From NCBI RefSeq assembly GCF_014649955.1, contig NZ_BMUA01000009.1:186001-250000 (forward strand): 64,000 nucleotides of DNA. Reading direction: 5' to 3'. This document shows, in pieces, positions 15,989 through 23,933 of the stretch. A model generated the notes under the pieces. The model worked only from the letters and a program-made list of their open reading frames with translations, did not search any database and was not told the origin of the DNA. Positions within the stretch are counted from its first letter, which is position 1. Each line of letters starts with the position of its first letter. Made by a program: the position numbers and the translations under genes. The DNA comes from Streptomyces violascens. Lineage in GTDB: Bacteria; Actinomycetota; Actinomycetes; Streptomycetales; Streptomycetaceae.

Positions 15989-17530
15989 ATGGCAGACAGT
16001 TCCACGCCCGAATCGGGTATTCCGACTGCCCTGGACGCCGATAGGCCGGACAAGGACGCCCTGCCGCCGGGTGTGCCGGCACCGCGTGCCCCGGAACCTC
16101 GACTCCCGCCCGCGGCATCGGCTCTGATCAGGCGCCAGCGCATCCTCCTGATCGTCACCGCGGGCGCCGCGCTGCTGTCCGTCGGCGGACTCGTCGCCTC
16201 GGTCTTCGTCCGTTCCCCCGCCCAGGACGCCGCCGGGCGCCGGGCCCCCGACCCCACCGTGCTCACCGCCCCGGTGCAGCAGCGCGTCCTCACCAAGTCG
16301 GTGATCCTGCGCGGCACCGTCACCGCGGGCGGCACCGTCAACTTCACGCCCGTACAAGGCCAGTCCCAAGGGGCGGCGGCCGGTGCGCTGCTCCTGACCG
16401 GGATCCGCAAGAAGGCCGGCAGCGCGGTGGCGCCGGGCGACGTCCTGGTCGAAGTCTCCGGGCGGCCCGTCATCGCGCTGTCCGGGCCGGTCCCCGCCTA
16501 CCGGGACCTCAAGCCGGGCGACACCGGCAAGGACGTCGGCGAACTCCAGGACGCCCTTCGCCGCCTCGGGTACGCCGACAGCGACCCGGCGGGCACCTTC
16601 GGGCCGCGCACCAAGACCGCCGTCGCCGCGCTCTACGCCGACCGCGGCTACGACCCGCCCAACACCGGCGGCCCGCACGGCGCCTTGGACCAGCAGCAGC
16701 TCACCGCGGCCCGCCAGGCCGTCACCACCGCGCAGCGCGCCGTCACCGCGGCCCGCGCGACCCGCGACGGCGCGAAGGGAGCCGCCGCGATCTCGGCCGC
16801 GGCGACCCAGCTCGGTTACGCGGAACAGGACCTGGCGACCGCGCAGAAGGCCCTCGACGACCTCGTCGCGCACACCGGGGTCATGCTCCCGCTCGCCGAG
16901 TTCACCTTCGTACCCGCCTTCCCCGCCCGGCTCTCGGCCGTCAACGGAGCCGTCGGCTCCACGGTCGCCGCGCCGCTGCTCACCATCGACTCGGGGCGGC
17001 CCGTGGTGACCACCGTCCTCACCCAGGACCAGAAGTCGTCGCTGCGCGAGGGCATGAAGGTCCAGCTCTCCGCCGAGGTGCTCGGCCAGGAGGCCAAGGG
17101 CGCCATCACCGCGCTCGGCGCGTACACCACCGGCTCCTCCAACACCGGCCAGCGCAACGGCAGTTCGGGCAGTGGGGGACAGAGCGGCTCGTCCGGAGGC
17201 GGCCAGAACAGCGGGGGCGACACTCCGCAGGCCCGGGCCGGCTACCCGCTGACCGTCACCCCGGACACCGAACTCCCCGCGCCGTGGCTCGGCCTCGACG
17301 TGCGGGTGACCGTGACCGCGGCGTCCAGCAACGGTCCGGTCCTCGTCGTGCCCGCCACCGCCGTGAGCGCGGGCGCCGACGGCCGCACCTCGGTGTCCGT
17401 ACGCGCCGCCTCCGGTGCCCAGAACCGCATCCCGGTCACCGCGGGCATGGACGCCGACGGGTACGTGGCCGTGACGGCCGCCCCGGGCTTCCGGCTCGCG
17501 GCGGGGGACGCGGTGGTGGTGGGCCAGTGA
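15989..17530 (+). CDS. periplasmic-adaptor-like protein with peptidoglycan-binding domain
   Basis: A 513-residue membrane fusion protein, first gene of a three-gene ABC export operon. It has one membrane helix (about residues 50-70), a peptidoglycan-binding type 1 domain (about 170-215, DTGKDVGELQDALRRLGY and GTFGPRTKTAVAALY), a short coiled region rich in Ala/Gln and then a HlyD/MacA-like beta-barrel part (about 290-513). A glycine/serine linker lies near 390-410. In Gram-positive bacteria such adaptors couple a MacB-type transporter to the cell wall. Its stop overlaps the GTG of the ATPase gene. Confidence 0.82.
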   Translation: MADSSTPESGIPTALDADRPDKDALPPGVPAPRAPEPRLPPAASALIRRQRILLIVTAGAALLSVGGLVASVFVRSPAQDAAGRRAPDPTVLTAPVQQRVLTKSVILRGTVTAGGTVNFTPVQGQSQGAAAGALLLTGIRKKAGSAVAPGDVLVEVSGRPVIALSGPVPAYRDLKPGDTGKDVGELQDALRRLGYADSDPAGTFGPRTKTAVAALYADRGYDPPNTGGPHGALDQQQLTAARQAVTTAQRAVTAARATRDGAKGAAAISAAATQLGYAEQDLATAQKALDDLVAHTGVMLPLAEFTFVPAFPARLSAVNGAVGSTVAAPLLTIDSGRPVVTTVLTQDQKSSLREGMKVQLSAEVLGQEAKGAITALGAYTTGSSNTGQRNGSSGSGGQSGSSGGGQNSGGDTPQARAGYPLTVTPDTELPAPWLGLDVRVTVTAASSNGPVLVVPATAVSAGADGRTSVSVRAASGAQNRIPVTAGMDADGYVAVTAAPGFRLAAGDAVVVGQ

Positions 17531-18372
17531 GGAGGTGGCGGAGGCGAAGCGGGGCGGCGGGGGAGACCCCGGATGGCCCGGAGGCGGAGGTGGCGGCTCC
17601 TGCCGAGGACCCCGCCATGCCTGTCCAGGAGGCCCGGGGCGAGGCCACAGTCACCGCCGCGCCCACCGGCACCCCCGCCGTCATCGACCTCGTCGCCGCC
17701 GCCCGCACCTACCCCGGGCCGCCCCCGGTGCACGCGCTGCGGCCCACCGATCTCACCGTCCGCCGCGCCGAGTACATCGCCGTGGTCGGGCCCTCCGGGT
17801 CCGGGAAGTCGACGCTGCTCAACGTGATCGGGCTCGTCGACCGGCCCACCGGGGGGCACTACCGGCTCGACGGCATCGACACCGGCCGCCTGCCCGAGGC
17901 CGACCGCACCGCCCTGCGCGGGCACCGCATCGGGCTCGTCTTCCAGGCCTTCCACCTGCTGCCGTACCGCACCGCCACCGAGAACGTCATGCTCGCCCAG
18001 GTCTACCTCGGCACCCCGCGCGCCCGACGCCGTACCGAGGCGGTGGACGCGCTGCTCGCCGTCGGCCTCGGGCACCGGCTCGACGCGCTGCCCTCCGCCA
18101 TGTCCGGCGGCGAACGCCAGCGCGTGGCCATCGCCCGCGCACTCGTCAACCGGCCCAGCCTGCTGCTGTGCGACGAGCCCACCGGCAACCTGGACTCCGG
18201 GTCGGCGGGGCGGGTCATGAACACGCTCGACGCCCTCAACGACAGTGGCATCACCCTCGTCGTCATCACCCACGACCCGGCCGTCGCCGCCCGCGCGCGG
18301 CGCATTATCACCATCCGCGACGGCCAACTCGCCGAGGACAGCGGGCAGCCGAGCGTCGGGAGTCCGGCATGA
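17527..18372 (+). CDS. MacB/LolD-type ABC transporter ATP-binding protein
   Basis: The ATPase of the export system. Motifs in order: Walker A GPSGSGKST, Q-loop LVFQAFHLL, signature SGGERQRVAIARAL, Walker B LLLCDEPTGNLD and H-loop VITHDP. This set is typical of the MacB/LolD/FtsE subgroup. GTG 17527 overlaps the adaptor stop (GTGA), giving 281 residues with a loose 30-residue lead; ATG 17617 with GAGGA upstream is an alternative start. The stop overlaps the permease start (ATGA). Confidence 0.9.
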   Translation: MRRWRRRSGAAGETPDGPEAEVAAPAEDPAMPVQEARGEATVTAAPTGTPAVIDLVAAARTYPGPPPVHALRPTDLTVRRAEYIAVVGPSGSGKSTLLNVIGLVDRPTGGHYRLDGIDTGRLPEADRTALRGHRIGLVFQAFHLLPYRTATENVMLAQVYLGTPRARRRTEAVDALLAVGLGHRLDALPSAMSGGERQRVAIARALVNRPSLLLCDEPTGNLDSGSAGRVMNTLDALNDSGITLVVITHDPAVAARARRIITIRDGQLAEDSGQPSVGSPA

Positions 18373-19649
18373 GGAGGCCCGCCCGGCGCCCGCGCCACCC
18401 GGGCATCCCCCGTACCCGCATGGTCCTCAGGGACCTCGCGGCCGAATCCGTGGCGGGCATCCTGCAACGCCCGGCCCGCACCGCCCTGACCGTCCTCGGC
18501 ACGCTGCTCGGCGTCGGCGCGTTCGTGGCCATCCTCGGGCTCACGGCCACCGCGCGCGGCCAGATCAGCTCGGACTTCACAGTGCTCGCCGCCACCCAGG
18601 TCACCGTGAAGGACGTCGGAGCGCCCGACCCGGCACAGCAGACCGGCGCGGCCACCCGCTACGACTTCCCCGACGACGCCGACCAGCGTGCCGAGCGGCT
18701 GGGCGGCGCCGTCCACGCGGGCACGTACTGGCAGGTGTTCAAGACCCCGCCCGCCGTCTCCACCCGCTCGGGACCCGCCACCGGAGCGGCCGCGGGCTCG
18801 CAGGGCGCCGAGGGCCTCACGGTGTACGCGGCGAGCCCGGGGCTGCTCCAGGCCGTCGGCCCCACGCTCAGCAGTGGCACCCTCTACAACACCTTCCACG
18901 ACAGCAGGCGCATGCACGTCGCCGTGATCGGCTCGGCCGTCGCCCGCCGCCTCGGCATCAGCAATCTGGCGGCCCAGCCCGCCGTCTTCGTCAACGGCAC
19001 CCCGTACACCGTGGTCGGCATCCTGCAGAACGTCGAGCGGCTGCCCAACCTGCTGCTCTCGGTGATGATCCCCGGCCGCACGGCCCGCGCCGACTACGGC
19101 GACCCGGCGCCCGACTACGCGGCCACCATGCTCATCCAGACCCGCGTCGGCGCCGCCCGGCTCATCGCGCAGCAGGCCCCGCTCGCGCTGCGGCCGGACC
19201 GTCCCGACCACCTCCAGGCCGTGCCGCCGCCCGCACCGCACGCGCTCCAGGACAGCGTCACCGGCAGCCTCGACTCGCTGTTCCTGCTGCTCGCTGGCAT
19301 CACCCTGGTCATCGGCACCGTCGGCATCGCCAACACCACCCTGGTCTCCGTCCTGGAACGCACCGGCGAGATCGGACTGCGCCGCTCGCTGGGTGCGCGG
19401 CCCCGGCACATCGCCGCCCAGTTCCTCACCGAGTCCGCGGTGCTCGGCACCCTCGGCGGGCTGCTCGGCACCGCCGTCAGCATCGTGGTCACCCTGTCGG
19501 TCGCGCTCGCCCACAACTGGACGGCCATCCTCGACCCCTGGACCACGCTGCCCGCCCCGCTGATCGGCACCCTCACCGGCCTGCTCGCCGGCGCGTACCC
19601 CGCGCTGCGCGCCGCCAGGATCGAACCCGCGGAGGCCCTTCGGCGCTGA
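18369..19649 (+). CDS. MacB/FtsX-type ABC transporter permease
   Basis: The 426-residue membrane subunit. One helix near residues 35-60 (LTVLGTLLGVGAFVAILGL) is followed by a large extracellular domain of about 220 residues and three C-terminal helices. The FtsX signature is present (ERTGEIGLRRSLGARPRHI). It overlaps the ATPase stop by four bases (ATGA) and forms a MacAB-like system with the two upstream genes. Substrates of such systems include peptides, lipoproteins and antibiotics; the nearby lipoproteins are candidate partners, but this is inference. Confidence 0.9.
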   Translation: MRRPARRPRHPGIPRTRMVLRDLAAESVAGILQRPARTALTVLGTLLGVGAFVAILGLTATARGQISSDFTVLAATQVTVKDVGAPDPAQQTGAATRYDFPDDADQRAERLGGAVHAGTYWQVFKTPPAVSTRSGPATGAAAGSQGAEGLTVYAASPGLLQAVGPTLSSGTLYNTFHDSRRMHVAVIGSAVARRLGISNLAAQPAVFVNGTPYTVVGILQNVERLPNLLLSVMIPGRTARADYGDPAPDYAATMLIQTRVGAARLIAQQAPLALRPDRPDHLQAVPPPAPHALQDSVTGSLDSLFLLLAGITLVIGTVGIANTTLVSVLERTGEIGLRRSLGARPRHIAAQFLTESAVLGTLGGLLGTAVSIVVTLSVALAHNWTAILDPWTTLPAPLIGTLTGLLAGAYPALRAARIEPAEALRR

Positions 19650-19653
19650 GTCC

Positions 19654-19684
19654 GGGTCCTTCTACCCCCATGGAGGGAGGGACC
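19654..19684 (+). terminator. hairpin after the ABC operon
   Basis: GGGTCC (19654-19659) pairs with GGACCC (19679-19684), with further partial pairing inside (CCCCCATGGAGGG). No T-run follows, as is common in Streptomyces. Confidence 0.5.
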
Positions 19685-19817
19685 CTGTGAGGAAGGCCAC
19701 GAAAGGGGCAAACGATCTCTATTGACTGCGAGAGTGGCTGACGCGCATCCTGCGCACCGCCGTTCTTTGCGGGCTGTTCCCGGTCAAAGAGCCACAAAAT
19801 CATCCGGGAGCACTCTG

Positions 19818-22022
19818 TTGGCCGCCCTCGCGCGCTGGTGTGTCAGGCACCGCCTCGTCGCCGTACTGCTCTGGCTCCTCGCGCTCGGCGCCACCACCAC
19901 CGCTGCGGCCGTCGCCGGTTCCGCCTACTCGAACGACTACGAGGCCCCCGGCACCGAGTCCGGCCGCGCGAGCACCCTGCTCGACGCCGCCTTCCACGGC
20001 CGGGGCGGCGACACCGACTCGATCGTCTGGCACACCGAGTCCGGCTCGGTACGCGAGCGCGGCGTACGGCAGAAGATGCAGCACACGCTCGCGCAGGTCG
20101 CGCAGCTCCCCGGCGTCGCCTCCGTGGCCGGCCCCTACGGAGCCGAGGGCGCGGCCCGGACCAGCGCCGACGGACGCACCGCGTATGCGACGGTCACCTT
20201 CGACAAGCAGGCCGACGACATCCCCAAGGCGCAGGCCAAGGCCGTCGTCGACACGGCGAAGGCCGCCGCCTCCGACTCCCTCGACGTCGAGCTCGGCGGC
20301 AGCGCGGTCGCCCTCACCGAAGCGCCGTCCGCGCACCTCAGCGAGGTCGTCGGCGTGGTCGTCGCGGCCGTCGTGCTGTTCCTCGCGTTCGGCTCGTTCG
20401 CCGCCAGCCTGCTCCCGATCGCCACCGCCCTGGTCGGTGTCGGCACCGCGTACGCGGGCATCGCACTGCTCGGCCACGTCATGACCGTCGCCGACTTCGC
20501 GCCCATGCTGGGCATGCTCATCGGGCTCGGCGTCGGCATCGACTACGCCCTGTTCATCGTCACCAGACACCGGCGCGGACTGCGCCAGGGCATGGGCGTC
20601 GAGGAGGCGGCCCGCACGGCCGTCGCGACCACCGGCCGGGCCGTCGTCTTCGCGGGCGCGACCGTCTGCATCGCCCTGCTCGGCATGCTCATCCTGCGTC
20701 TGGATTTCCTCAACGGCGTCGCCGTCGCCGCCTCCCTCACCGTCGTCCTGACCGTGGCCGCCTCCGTCACGCTGCTGCCCGCGCTGCTCTCGTTCATCGG
20801 GATGCGGGCGCTCGGCCGCCGCGAGCGGCGCAGGCTCGCCGACCACGGGCCACGGCCCGAGCTGCCCACCGGGTTCGCCGCCCGCTGGGCCGGCTTCGTG
20901 GAGCGCCATCCCAAGCTGCTCGGCGTGGTCGCCACCGTGGCCATGCTGGTGCTCGCGCTGCCCGCGCTCTTTCTCCACCTCGGCACCTCCGACCAGGGCA
21001 ACAACCCCGCCAAGACGACCACGCGCCAGGCGTACGACCTCCTGGCCGACGGCTTCGGGCCCGGCGTGAACGGCCCGCTCACCGTCGTGGCCGAACTCGA
21101 AGGCCCCGGCGACCGGCTCGCCATGGAGCGGCTGCCCGACGCGCTGCGCGCCACCGGCGGCGTCGCCTCGGTGAGCCCGGTGACGTACAACGGCAGCGGC
21201 AGCACCGCCGTCCTGACCGTCGTACCGGACTCGGCGCCGCAGTCGCAGCGCACCAGCGACCTCGTCGACCGGCTGCGGCACGAGGTGCTCCCGGCCGCCG
21301 AGCGGGGCAGCTCGCTCCAGGCGTACGTGGGCGGCGTGACCGCGAGCTACGACGACTTCGCGGCGATCATCGTCGGCAAACTCCCGCTGTTCGTCGGTGT
21401 GGTGATCGCGCTCGGCTGCGTCCTGCTGCTGCTCGCCTTCCGCTCGATCGGGATCCCGCTCAAGGCGGCCGCGATGAACGTGGCGGCGGTGGCCTCCGCG
21501 TTCGGCATCGTCGTCGCGGTCTTCCAGTGGGGCTGGGGCAGCGAACTCATGGGGCTCGGCCGGTCGGGCCCGATCGAACCGTTCCTGCCGGTGATCATGG
21601 TCTCCGTCCTCTTCGGCCTCTCCATGGACTACCAGGTGTTCCTGGTCAGCCGCATGTACGAGGAGTGGCTGGAGACCGGTGACAACCGGAGGGCGGTCCG
21701 GGTCGGCCTCGCCGAGACCAGCCGGGTGATCAACTCAGCTGCCGTGATCATGATTTCGGTCTTCCTCGCGTTCGTGCTCAGCGGCGACCGCGTGATCGCC
21801 ATGTTCGGCATCGCCCTCGCGGCGGCCGTCGCCCTGGACGCGTTCGTGCTGCGCACCCTCCTGGTGCCCGCCCTCATGCACCTGCTCGGCGGCGCCAACT
21901 GGTGGCTGCCCGGCTGGCTGGAGCGGCGGCTTCCCCGGATCAGTATCGAAGCCCCCGAATGCCGCCGTGCGAAGATCACGGAGCAGCCGGCGGCCGACCG
22001 GGCCGACCAGCTCGTGCCCTAG
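19818..22022 (+). CDS. MMPL-family RND-type exporter
   Basis: A 734-residue membrane transporter with two RND-like halves: a first helix at residues 10-30, an extracellular loop, five helices (about 170-350), then a second loop and a second helix block (about 520-710). Conserved GLGVGIDYALFIVTRHRR and, in the second half, GLSMDYQVFLVSRMYEEW are the MMPL signatures, with charged residues for the proton relay. I chose TTG 19818, preceded by GGGAG; the frame is open to 19722, where TTGACT looks more like a -35 box. It probably exports lipids or hydrophobic compounds using proton motive force. Confidence 0.88.
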   Translation: MAALARWCVRHRLVAVLLWLLALGATTTAAAVAGSAYSNDYEAPGTESGRASTLLDAAFHGRGGDTDSIVWHTESGSVRERGVRQKMQHTLAQVAQLPGVASVAGPYGAEGAARTSADGRTAYATVTFDKQADDIPKAQAKAVVDTAKAAASDSLDVELGGSAVALTEAPSAHLSEVVGVVVAAVVLFLAFGSFAASLLPIATALVGVGTAYAGIALLGHVMTVADFAPMLGMLIGLGVGIDYALFIVTRHRRGLRQGMGVEEAARTAVATTGRAVVFAGATVCIALLGMLILRLDFLNGVAVAASLTVVLTVAASVTLLPALLSFIGMRALGRRERRRLADHGPRPELPTGFAARWAGFVERHPKLLGVVATVAMLVLALPALFLHLGTSDQGNNPAKTTTRQAYDLLADGFGPGVNGPLTVVAELEGPGDRLAMERLPDALRATGGVASVSPVTYNGSGSTAVLTVVPDSAPQSQRTSDLVDRLRHEVLPAAERGSSLQAYVGGVTASYDDFAAIIVGKLPLFVGVVIALGCVLLLLAFRSIGIPLKAAAMNVAAVASAFGIVVAVFQWGWGSELMGLGRSGPIEPFLPVIMVSVLFGLSMDYQVFLVSRMYEEWLETGDNRRAVRVGLAETSRVINSAAVIMISVFLAFVLSGDRVIAMFGIALAAAVALDAFVLRTLLVPALMHLLGGANWWLPGWLERRLPRISIEAPECRRAKITEQPAADRADQLVP

Positions 22023-22047
22023 CAATCACTCAGCAGGAGGAGCGGGG

Positions 22048-22608
22048 ATGTTCGCAGTATCGCTGGGGGACGACGGGGCGGAGCTGCGCCCTCTGGAGCC
22101 CTGGCAGGCCGAGGAGTTCCTCGCCCACATGGACCGGGGCCGCGAGTACATCGGCACCCACATCGCCCTGCCCGACTTCGCGACCGACCTGACCTCCGCG
22201 CGCGCCTTCCTCCAGGGCTACGCGGACAAGACGGCCGCCGACGCCGGGCGCATCTACGGCATCTGGCTCGACGACACGCTGGTCGGAGCCGTCATCTTCC
22301 GGACCTTCGAGCCGGCGCAGGGCAACTGCGAGGTCGGCTGCTGGCTGGAGGAGGCGGCGGTCGGGCGCGGCCTGATCACCCGGGCCATCACGATGCTGAT
22401 CGACTGGGCCGTGGACGTACGCGGGATGCACCGCGTCGAGTGGGTGGCGTCCGCCGAGAACACCGCGAGCACCAACGTCGCCAGGCGGCTCGGCATGACC
22501 AGGGACGGGGTGCTCCGCGAGAGCTACCTCTACCGAGGGGTGCGGCACGACAGCGAGATCTGGGCGGTCCTCGCGGACGAGTGGCGGGCGGCGCGGGTGG
22601 GGCGCTGA
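22048..22608 (+). CDS. GNAT acetyltransferase, RimJ/RimL type
   Basis: A 186-residue N-acetyltransferase of the ribosomal-protein-acetyltransferase-like group. The acetyl-CoA-binding region is EEAAVGRGLITRAITMLIDWA, followed by the typical RVEWVASAENTASTNVARRLGM and YLYRGVRHDSEIWAVL. ATG 22048 has a perfect AGGAGG seven bases upstream and starts 25 bases after the MMPL stop, so the two may be co-transcribed. The substrate is unknown. Confidence 0.88.
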   Translation: MFAVSLGDDGAELRPLEPWQAEEFLAHMDRGREYIGTHIALPDFATDLTSARAFLQGYADKTAADAGRIYGIWLDDTLVGAVIFRTFEPAQGNCEVGCWLEEAAVGRGLITRAITMLIDWAVDVRGMHRVEWVASAENTASTNVARRLGMTRDGVLRESYLYRGVRHDSEIWAVLADEWRAARVGR

Positions 22609-22713
22609 GGCCGGCGCGGGGCTCGCGCTGAGGCAGGCGGGCCGTTGAAGGCGCGGGAGTTGAGGACGGTGCGGGGCGGACCCCGGGTCTACGCACGGGC
22701 CGCGCGTTAAGGA

Positions 22714-22749
22714 AGCTCTCAGCGGGCTCTCAGAAACGGCACCTAGCGT
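22714..22749 (+). promoter_or_regulatory. promoter with tandem GCTCTCAG sites
   Basis: GCTCTCAG occurs at 22714-22721 and again at 22725-22732, one helical turn (11 bp) apart, just upstream of a -10-like TAGCGT at 22744-22749. The ATG of the next gene is seven bases later, so the transcript would be leaderless. Direct repeats with an 11-bp period next to the -35 region are typical of OmpR-family response-regulator sites. Confidence 0.5.
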
Positions 22750-22756
22750 GCCCGGC

Positions 22757-23383
22757 ATGAACGCCACTCCCGCCACGACGAAGACCGACGCCGAGACCGA
22801 GCCCAAGACGGACGCCGAGACCGAGGCCACGTCCGCCACCGGGGGAGAGACCGTCGAAGCGGCCCCCGAAGCCACCCGGGCCACCGGCGTTTCCGACACG
22901 CAGGATCCCGAGAAGGCCGCGCTCGAAGACGGCCTCGACGACGAGGGCGACGCCGACGAGCCCGCCGACGAGCCGGCCCCCCGGCCGGCCTTCGGCACGG
23001 GCGCCGCGGCCGTCGTCGCCAGTGCGCTCGGCGCCGTGTCGCTCAGCGGCACCTGGATGGGCAAGACGCTCTCCGAACGGGCCACCCTGGTAGGCCAGAT
23101 CAAGACCTCCCAGAACGGCACCGCCGCCCAGCAGATCCAGGAGATCTACGGCAACTCCTGGCACACCACCGCCCTGGTCAACGGCGTCTTCGCGCTGCTC
23201 GCCCTGGTCGTCGGCGCGTTCGTGCTCGCCCGCCCCGCCTTCGGGACGCCGGGCCGTGCCGAGCAGCCGGTGTGGGTCAAGGCCGTCGCCCTCGCCGGAG
23301 TCGTCCTCGGCGTGATCGGCCTGCTGATCTCCGCGGGCATGTACCTCGACCTGTTCGCGGCCCTGCCCAGCACCAAGGGCTGA
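22757..23383 (+). CDS. acidic-headed membrane protein of unknown function
   Basis: A 208-residue protein. The first 80 residues are acidic and repetitive (TDAETEPKTDAETEA, then many D and E). Three hydrophobic segments follow: about 80-100, 135-155 and 175-197. The head is probably cytoplasmic. No family is recognised. ATG 22757 fits the -10 box seven bases upstream; GTG 22748 is less likely. A hairpin with GTCTAAGGCG arms follows the stop. Confidence 0.7.
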   Translation: MNATPATTKTDAETEPKTDAETEATSATGGETVEAAPEATRATGVSDTQDPEKAALEDGLDDEGDADEPADEPAPRPAFGTGAAAVVASALGAVSLSGTWMGKTLSERATLVGQIKTSQNGTAAQQIQEIYGNSWHTTALVNGVFALLALVVGAFVLARPAFGTPGRAEQPVWVKAVALAGVVLGVIGLLISAGMYLDLFAALPSTKG

Positions 23384-23398
23384 GGTTTCGCAGGGCGC

Positions 23399-23470
23399 GT
23401 CTAAGGCGCCCGCCACCCCGCCTTAGACGGATCGGTCCGGTATCCGGGACACACCCGGCCCGTCTAAGGC
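23399..23470. promoter_or_regulatory. GTCTAAGGC inverted repeat plus third copy
   Basis: GTCTAAGGCG (23399-23408) pairs perfectly with CGCCTTAGAC (23419-23428); a third GTCTAAGGC lies at 23462-23470. The first pair could terminate the membrane-protein gene. The third copy, outside the stem, suggests a protein-binding site in front of the small gene at 23609. The 11-mer CTTAGACGGAT at 23422-23432 recurs in the TetR promoter at 39319. Confidence 0.5.
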
Positions 23471-23608
23471 AGCACCTCCTCACAGATGCGGCACTCGACC
23501 GATGCGGGAGAGGCCCCTGGGAGACGAGAGTTGAGACATCGCAAGGAACCGGAACAACACCGGGACCGGGCGAGGCAACCTCAACCGAGTCAACCCAGGA
23601 GTACCGAG

Positions 23609-23785
23609 ATGTTCGAGTACGAGATGCACAAGGTCCACGAGGCCGAACTCCTTCGCCGCGCCGACCAGGAGCGCCTGGTGGGCCGGGCCCGCCGGGCCGG
23701 ACGCCGCTTCGGCCGCCGCACTGGCGACAACGGGCCGGAGGGGCGGGTGAGTTCACCGCGGAACCGGTTCGTACGGGCCGCCTGA
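23609..23785 (+). CDS. small basic protein
   Basis: A 58-residue protein with a probably helical charged front (EYEMHKVHEAELLRRADQER) and an arginine-rich middle (GRARRAGRRFGRR). ATG 23609 has AGGAG eight bases upstream; codon use is Streptomyces-like. I recall similar short Arg-rich proteins in other Streptomyces but no function. It ends 148 bases before the LuxR regulator start used here. Confidence 0.6.
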   Translation: MFEYEMHKVHEAELLRRADQERLVGRARRAGRRFGRRTGDNGPEGRVSSPRNRFVRAA

Positions 23786-23919
23786 GCCCCGGCCGCCCGC
23801 GATGACGACCACCCCGACCCGCCCCGCCACCACCGCCCGGACGCCGTCCCCGGCCGTGGCCCCGACCTCCTCCGGGGCCGCCTCCCCAGCCGGGGACGGA
23901 CCGTCCGGTCCCGCGTTGT

Positions 23920-23929
23920 CAGACGTCTG
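23920..23929. promoter_or_regulatory. CAGACGTCTG palindrome before the LuxR regulator
   Basis: A perfect 10-bp palindrome in TTGTCAGACGTCTGTGCGATG, immediately before the likely start of the large LuxR gene. The flanks resemble the TetR promoter at 39315-39340 (TTGTCTTAGAC...GTCTGTGCG). It could be an operator. Confidence 0.4.
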
Positions 23930-23933
23930 TGCG

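Noticed and set aside
23802..23933. N-terminal extension of the LuxR regulator
   Set aside because: Low-complexity Pro/Thr/Ala sequence without ribosome site, containing a palindrome; the conserved domain starts just after 23934. Kept as an alternative only.
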